From an uncultured Coriobacteriaceae bacterium (lineage in GTDB: Bacteria; Actinomycetota; Coriobacteriia; Coriobacteriales; Atopobiaceae), in NCBI GenBank assembly GCA_902779675.1, contig CACZCK010000014.1, positions 26,193 to 90,192 on the forward strand: DNA of 64,000 bases. The letters run 5' to 3'. The notes under the pieces were generated by a model. It made no database searches and was not told the origin of the DNA. It saw only the letters and a program-made list of their open reading frames with translations. The position numbers were made by a program, and so were the translations under genes. This document shows, piece after piece, positions 59,471 through 64,000 of this stretch. Within the stretch, counting starts at the first letter, position 1, and each line of letters starts with the position of its first letter.

Positions 59471-60304
59471 CTAGCAGTTGCCTACAACCACGTGAGGCAG
59501 CGACTCGCGCGCCACGTCGGCAAGCCCGTAGACCGTGGCCACGGGCGTTGGGCGGCCGCCCTCCATCTTCCAGCGCGGAAAGTATCTGGTCACGTGCAGC
59601 GTGATATGCGGGTCAACCTGTGCCAGCCAGGCTGCCAGCGCACGCATCTGTGCTGGATCGTCGTTGCGGTCGGGCACCACCAGGCAGGTGACCTCCAGGT
59701 GGCAACCGGGCTCGGCGGCCAGCCGCTCGATGCAGGCCTTTACGGTGGCCAGGTCGCCTCCGCACCAGCGATAGTAGTCCTCAGTAAAGCCCTTGAGGTC
59801 GATGTTCGCAGCGTCTACCAGCGGCGCAAGCGTGTCGATCACCCACGGCTGGGCGCACCCGTTGCTCACCAGAACGTTGGCCAGGCCCTCCTCGTGGGCG
59901 AGCATACCGACGTCGCGCACGTACTCCCAGGCCACGAGCGGCTCGTTGTAGGTGTGCGCGATGCCCACCACACGCGGGTCGCGGCTACGTGCCTCCGTGC
60001 ACAGGGCCACCAGCTCGGCGGGGGAGACCTCGCGCCAGGGCACGTCGGCAGCGCCGGCCTGCGCGATGCTGTGGTTCTGGCAGAACGGGCAGCGCAGGTT
60101 GCAACCGTACGAGCCCACCGACAGCAGGTAGTGGCCAGGCTTCCAGGCAGCCAGCGGCTTCTTCTCCACCGGGTCCATGGCCAGGGACGTCAGGCGCCCA
60201 TACGAGAGCGGTGCCACATCGCCGTCGCGCCAGCCACGCGCGCGGCAACGTCCCGTCTGGCCGGGGCCCACCTCACATCTGTGAGGGCAAGTCTCGCAGC
60301 GCAT
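59471..60304 (-). CDS. amrS: AmmeMemoRadiSam system radical SAM enzyme
   Basis: The protein has 277 residues from ATG at 60304, after GGAGG. An N-terminal cysteine motif (MRCETCPHRC) is followed by the radical SAM motif CxxxCxxC in CNLRCPFCQNH, and VSNGCAQPW and NIDLKGFTEDYYRW typical of this subfamily. It uses a 4Fe-4S cluster and S-adenosylmethionine. The preceding gene encodes the two partner domains, 19 bases away, making one operon. The biochemical role of the system is not known to me with certainty. Confidence 0.9.
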   Translation of the reverse strand: MRCETCPHRCEVGPGQTGRCRARGWRDGDVAPLSYGRLTSLAMDPVEKKPLAAWKPGHYLLSVGSYGCNLRCPFCQNHSIAQAGAADVPWREVSPAELVALCTEARSRDPRVVGIAHTYNEPLVAWEYVRDVGMLAHEEGLANVLVSNGCAQPWVIDTLAPLVDAANIDLKGFTEDYYRWCGGDLATVKACIERLAAEPGCHLEVTCLVVPDRNDDPAQMRALAAWLAQVDPHITLHVTRYFPRWKMEGGRPTPVATVYGLADVARESLPHVVVGNC

Positions 60305-60323
60305 CGATCCTCCGTCGTCGCAG

Positions 60324-61757
60324 CTACAGGTGCCGCTCCACCACAAAGCGCTCCAGCCGGTAATCGTCGCCAAACAGGTCGATACCACCCTTTTGCGCAG
60401 CAATGCGCACCTGTTCGCGCACCGAGTCGACCCCGTCGAGGTCGGGCAGCAGCAGGCCGCGCCGTCCGTCGCGCGTGCTTACGATGACGCCGTACTTACG
60501 CACGTCCAGCTCGTCCTCGCTGGCAATGGGCTCGGGGTCACCCAGCACGTCCACGTCATAGACCAGGTCGTTGAGCTCCTCGGCCTCCACCGGTTCAAAG
60601 CGACTGTCATAGCGCCCGGCGCTCACGGCGTTGGCGCAGATCTCCTCTGCAAGCGACGCCTTGGTAGGTGCGATGGTCCCGATGCATCCGCGCAGCTCGC
60701 CGTCCTTCTTGAGCGACACAAAGCAGCCGGCGCGTCTCTGCAGCAGCTCGGGTGGCAGCGCGCGTCCGTCGGGCAGGTCGTCTACGCTCACACGGATTCC
60801 ACCGCTCAGCACGTAGGTCTCCAACGACAGGCGTGCCAGCGAGACCAGCTCGTCCTCGGCTGCGCGGCGCTGCGCCAGGTCTTGCCGGCGCCACTCCTCG
60901 TAGGCCTCGAGCAGAGCGCGGTCCTCGCAGGAGCCCTCCTCGCCTACGGGTTCAAAGGCGGCCACGCCGTATCCCACGCCAAACGGCCCCTCGTGCGAAA
61001 GCAGCTCGGCGCGCACGTTGGTGCGGTCCAATGTCCCAGCCATGATCTGGAAGCTGCGCAGACCGCACTCGGCGGCGCGCTCGGCAAAGCCGCGGTCCAT
61101 GCATAGCAGGTCGAGGAAGTCGCCCTCGGCAAAGGCACGGCATACGCGCTGGTCAAACTCGGGACCCTCGGGTGCAAAGCCATAGGGCCCCTCGGCGAGG
61201 AGCTTGTGCGAGAGGTCGCCCGACGCCACAAACACCACGCGCTTGCCCAGCACGCTGGCCACGCGCTGCACGAGCATGCCCATGCGGTAGTGCTCAGCCG
61301 GCGAAAGTCCGCTCAGGCCCATGCGCACCACCTTGGGCATGGGCTGGCCGGTGGCCTCGCACGCATTCTTAATATAGTGAAGGGGAATCATGGTGCCGTG
61401 GTCCAGCTGCGGGGTGCGCTCGCCTCGCGTACCGGCAGGCAGCTGGTCTGCCAGACAAGCTGCCTCGAGGGCGGCCACAAACTGCTGGTCGTAGGTGCAC
61501 TCGTAGGCAGCTTGCGGCGCGCGGAACTGTGCGAAGCTTCCGCGAGCGCCGGCGCCGGGCGAGACGTGCAGGTAGTCGCGGTACATGATGGAGTGTGGAC
61601 TGGAGATAACCACCGTGTCGGGCTGCAGCGCCGCAATGCGACGGCCTACCTCCTCGTAGGCGTCGACGGTGGATTGAATCTCGTGCTCGCGACCAAGTCC
61701 CACGGCGGGAATGATCAGCGGTGGGTGCGGAACGGCAAATGCTGCGACGATGGCCAT
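60324..61757 (-). CDS. Fused Memo-like / AMMECR1 protein
   Basis: The protein has 477 residues from ATG at 61757, after GGGAGG. Residues 1-270 are a Memo/LigB-like domain with the putative metal ligands (AFAVPHPPLIIP, SSPHS, LDHGTMIPLHYI, VASGDLSHKLL). Residues 300-477 are an AMMECR1 domain with the invariant LRGCIGT. With the downstream radical SAM gene this completes the AmmeMemoRadiSam set, with the A and B components joined in one chain. Confidence 0.9.
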   Translation of the reverse strand: MAIVAAFAVPHPPLIIPAVGLGREHEIQSTVDAYEEVGRRIAALQPDTVVISSPHSIMYRDYLHVSPGAGARGSFAQFRAPQAAYECTYDQQFVAALEAACLADQLPAGTRGERTPQLDHGTMIPLHYIKNACEATGQPMPKVVRMGLSGLSPAEHYRMGMLVQRVASVLGKRVVFVASGDLSHKLLAEGPYGFAPEGPEFDQRVCRAFAEGDFLDLLCMDRGFAERAAECGLRSFQIMAGTLDRTNVRAELLSHEGPFGVGYGVAAFEPVGEEGSCEDRALLEAYEEWRRQDLAQRRAAEDELVSLARLSLETYVLSGGIRVSVDDLPDGRALPPELLQRRAGCFVSLKKDGELRGCIGTIAPTKASLAEEICANAVSAGRYDSRFEPVEAEELNDLVYDVDVLGDPEPIASEDELDVRKYGVIVSTRDGRRGLLLPDLDGVDSVREQVRIAAQKGGIDLFGDDYRLERFVVERHL

Positions 61758-61893
61758 GGTGGCCTCCCTTCTCACGGCTCTAGCGTAGCAAGTGCACGCA
61801 CGGGGTGGGCCTGGCGTCTGTATATGCGGACGTGTTGCGGCGGGGGAGGGAACCGGTCCGCAGATTCTGCCGCGAGCGGGCCACCCGCCGCCC

Positions 61894-62700
61894 TTACTCC
61901 CCGCCGAGCAGGCGCCGCACCTCGTTCACGCGGCGCGCGGGCACGGGCAGCTTGTCGCCCGTCTCCAGGTATAGCATCTCGCCTTCCATGCGGGTCACGT
62001 ACAGCGGGTTGACCGCGTAGCTGCGGTGGATGCCCACCACGTGGCTGCCCAGCTGCTCGCAGACGTTACTAAACGACCCGCGCAGCCTCAGCGTGCGATC
62101 GGTGCAGTAGACCTCGGTGTACTGCCGCGACGCCTTGACATACACGATGTCGCTGGGCATCACCCAATAGGTGGTCCCCAGGGTGTCGTGTGCCCGCAGC
62201 GCAATCTGGCGCTCGCCGGCATCGAGCGCGCTGCCGCGCCGCTGCGACACCAGCGCATGCTCGGAGTTGTGATACAGGACAAGCGCAAGACGACGCCTGT
62301 CGTTGGTGCGAATCCACACCATCGAGGAGACGATGCCAAACATCTTGCGATGGGGCTTGCTGGACCCGGTACCGCCAAAGACGGAATACTGCGCGGTGGC
62401 CAGAAACGCGTCGTTGCCGAGCGCCTTGACGTTATAACGCTCGTCGCGCACCTCGTAGGGTCCGGCAGCCAGGCGGTTTGCAATCGCTTCGCCAATATCG
62501 CGCACAACGGCTTGCTTGCCATAGGAGTACGCCTGCGCATAGGCGGAGGCGAAGGCCACGTTGTCATCCAGATAGTCGATCAGCCTGTCAACGCCGGGAC
62601 CCCAGACGGCATGCGTCATGAGGCGCGTGAGGTCGAGTGCGCGGTCGGTGAGGCCGCGCCCTGCCTCGCTCTGTGCCGTTGACGTGGAATCGACTGACAC
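61894..62700 (-). CDS. LytTR regulator with an NTF2/SnoaL-like N-terminal domain
   Basis: The protein has 268 residues from GTG at 62700, after GGGGGATTCC. The N-terminal 150 residues (LTRLMTHAVWGPGVDRLIDYLDDNVAFASAYA, YEVRDERYNVKALGNDAFLATAQYS) have the helix-then-sheet pattern of NTF2/SnoaL-like domains. The last 100 are a LytTR domain (MPSDIVYVKASRQYTEVYC, VVGIHRSYAVNPLYV). There is no receiver domain or partner kinase, so it may respond directly to a ligand. The upstream region lies in the AT-rich interval to its right. Confidence 0.75.
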   Translation of the reverse strand: MSVDSTSTAQSEAGRGLTDRALDLTRLMTHAVWGPGVDRLIDYLDDNVAFASAYAQAYSYGKQAVVRDIGEAIANRLAAGPYEVRDERYNVKALGNDAFLATAQYSVFGGTGSSKPHRKMFGIVSSMVWIRTNDRRRLALVLYHNSEHALVSQRRGSALDAGERQIALRAHDTLGTTYWVMPSDIVYVKASRQYTEVYCTDRTLRLRGSFSNVCEQLGSHVVGIHRSYAVNPLYVTRMEGEMLYLETGDKLPVPARRVNEVRRLLGGE

Positions 62701-63315
62701 GGAATCCCCCGAAATGGTCCGCTGTTGGTCTTTGTTTACACATATAGGCGTGTATGTATAGGAATGGTAGCGAGTGAGGGTCCGTCCGTCTCACAAAACG
62801 GCATAACACCTGTGAAACAGTGCATATAATTTACTAATAATCAAATTACGTAAGCAATTTAAGGACGAAACTAAGCCATTCGGTGCAATTCATTCCTTAT
62901 AACAGTACGTTGGGACCAAACGCTGCACATTAAATTGAGTATCTCGTAGGATGGACAACGAGTCTCTAGGCGTATCTGCGCCCAGAGTCCATTGCTGTTA
63001 ACTGGAAGAGTGATCTGAAAGGGGAGTTGGAACATAGTAAAAGGCGAGGTAATACGCACGTTATCGGTCAAGAGCAATCAAGAACGATAGGGGTAGTTCT
63101 TAATATTTACGAAAGAACACATTGCGTAATACATAAACTCGCAGCGGATAGCTTGGACCAAAAGACATACTCATCGGCCTTAGCAAGCAGGTGTTGGGAC
63201 CAAAAGTCCGAAGTCCAAGAGCCAAGTAAGAGCACACAACCAGCAAACAGCAGATTTAACGCACTACCAACGAACGTGAGCTGCACCATCAAGAGAGGCA
63301 AGGAAAACGAACGGC
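62701..63315. other. Low-GC interval without a recognisable gene
   Basis: About 615 bases, noticeably richer in A and T than the rest of the window. TATAAT occurs at 62825-62830. Three copies of TTGG(G)ACCAAA are present at 62910, 63153 and 63194. Short open frames on both strands lack ribosome sites and family resemblance. It separates the LytTR gene from two genes of different style. Confidence 0.6.
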
Positions 63316-63618
63316 ATGTTCTCCATCGGCAACAAGAGGGACGAGGGCTCGCAGGCCAGAGAGCTTCAGAGGCTGAGGCGCCAGGACCTGCTGGAGCTGC
63401 TGCTCGAGCAGATGGGCGAGGCGGACTCGCTGGCGGGGGAGCTCTCCGCGAGCGAGGCGCGCGTCGCCGAGCTCGAGGCGCTGATCCCCGCGCTCGAGGA
63501 GGAGCTTTACTCCCTGCCAGCCGAGGAATACCGCAAGGGCGCCGAACTGCAGCAAAAGATTTCCGCCGCCGAGGAGGAGCTGCTCTCCCTCTACGGCGAG
63601 GAAGAACAAAACGGATAA
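63316..63618 (+). CDS. Small coiled-coil protein
   Basis: The protein has 100 residues. It starts MFSIGNKRDEGSQARELQRL and is almost entirely charged helix (RLRRQDLLELLLEQ, ARVAELEALIPALEEEL), predicting a coiled coil. A weak AAGGAAA lies 15 bases upstream. Small coiled-coil proteins with the RLRRxDLLELL start are common in Clostridia; function unknown. Confidence 0.55.
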   Translation: MFSIGNKRDEGSQARELQRLRRQDLLELLLEQMGEADSLAGELSASEARVAELEALIPALEEELYSLPAEEYRKGAELQQKISAAEEELLSLYGEEEQNG

Positions 63619-63673
63619 AACAGATAAAAACGGTTAGAAACGGTTACGAAAGGAACCCGAAAAGGAGGAAGCT

Positions 63674-64000
63674 ATGGGACTGTTTATCGATGATCAAAAG
63701 ATCATTCGCGCAAACGAGGACAAGGACGTCGCCTATCTCTGCACGGCGGAGGATTCGGTCGCCGGGGATATGCTCCGCTCGCTGCTCGCCGACGCGGGGA
63801 TCCCCTGCATGATCAAGGACCGCACCTTCGGCGGGACGCTCCGGGTCCTCTCCGGTTTTACCGGCTGCGGATGCGACGTGTTTGTCGAGCGAGCCAGACT
63901 CGCCGAGGCGCGCGAGCTGGCGGAGGCGTATACCTCCGCGACCGTCCTGCCGGCGGACGGGGAGACTCCGCCGCCCGAGCCGGAGCAGGACGAAAAAAAC
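63674..64000 (+). CDS. DUF2007-like signal-transducing protein, partial at window edge
   Basis: The ATG at 63674 follows a perfect AAAGGAGG. The visible 109 codons start MGLFIDDQKIIRANEDKD. A DUF2007-like region follows (LCTAEDSVAGDMLRSLLADAGIPCMI ... VFVERARLAEARELAEAY), then a Pro/Glu-rich tail running off the window. It lies 55 bases after the coiled-coil gene and may be co-transcribed. Codon choice (GCG, CTC, CGG, GGG) differs from the upstream genes. Confidence 0.65.
   Translation, partial: MGLFIDDQKIIRANEDKDVAYLCTAEDSVAGDMLRSLLADAGIPCMIKDRTFGGTLRVLSGFTGCGCDVFVERARLAEARELAEAYTSATVLPADGETPPPEPEQDEKN

Noticed and set aside
63027..63812. Rightward 261-codon frame over the low-GC interval
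   Set aside because: Its second half is an out-of-frame reading of the coiled-coil and DUF2007-like genes, and it has no ribosome site.

Overview
The window is high-GC, densely coded DNA from an actinobacterium, most likely a Coriobacteriia gut or oral anaerobe of the Olsenella/Collinsella type. This is inferred from several features: strong GCC/CTG/CTC codon bias with GGAGG ribosome sites, a FolP-FolK fusion, an L31 protein with a long Ala/Lys/Glu tail, the tilS-hpt-ftsH order, LytTR-type signalling and membrane-anchored GH3 enzymes. No rRNA, tRNA or CRISPR array was seen.

Layout. 1-4.1 kb: two paralogous membrane leucine-rich-repeat (LRR) proteins, the second with a cytoplasmic TIR domain. 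4.2-10.7 kb: stress and envelope genes (clpB, a PASTA-domain membrane protein with a coupled small protein, hsp20). clpB and hsp20 share an unusual upstream motif. 10.8-19.1 kb: housekeeping genes (WalJ-like hydrolase, tilS, hpt, ftsH, an aminotransferase, a PHP phosphoesterase, exonuclease III). 19.2-23.3 kb: a 150-bp element with perfect 24-bp inverted ends, then a patatin phospholipase, two membrane TIR proteins and a sirtuin. 23.3-36 kb: an acetyltransferase, two GH3 glycosidases (the second circularly permuted), membrane proteins, an MGMT-family protein, an alpha/beta hydrolase and an AgrC/AgrA-like kinase-regulator pair.

36-53.5 kb: folate synthesis (folP-folK), a divergent biotin-ligase-like protein, coaX, rpmE with an internal tandem duplication, a FAD dehydrogenase, a trigger-factor-like protein, an orphan PTS IIB, a glycosyltransferase-LytS-LytT-phosphoesterase operon, thioredoxin, a PAP2 phosphatase and pgi. 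53.6-55.4 kb: an intact IS1182-family element. 55.7-62.7 kb: a C69 dipeptidase, a tandem pair of lipoproteins, an AmmeMemoRadiSam operon and a LytTR regulator. 62.7-63.3 kb: a low-GC spacer without a recognisable gene, followed by two small genes with a different codon style. This may be the edge of transferred DNA or an assembly join.

The most interesting signals are four: the TIR-TM-LRR pair, which looks like an extracellular sensor coupled to an intracellular NAD-consuming domain; the separate patatin/TIR/TIR/sirtuin cluster; a shared non-CIRCE, non-HAIR motif upstream of two chaperone genes; and two families of dispersed intergenic palindromes, one with compensatory arm changes.
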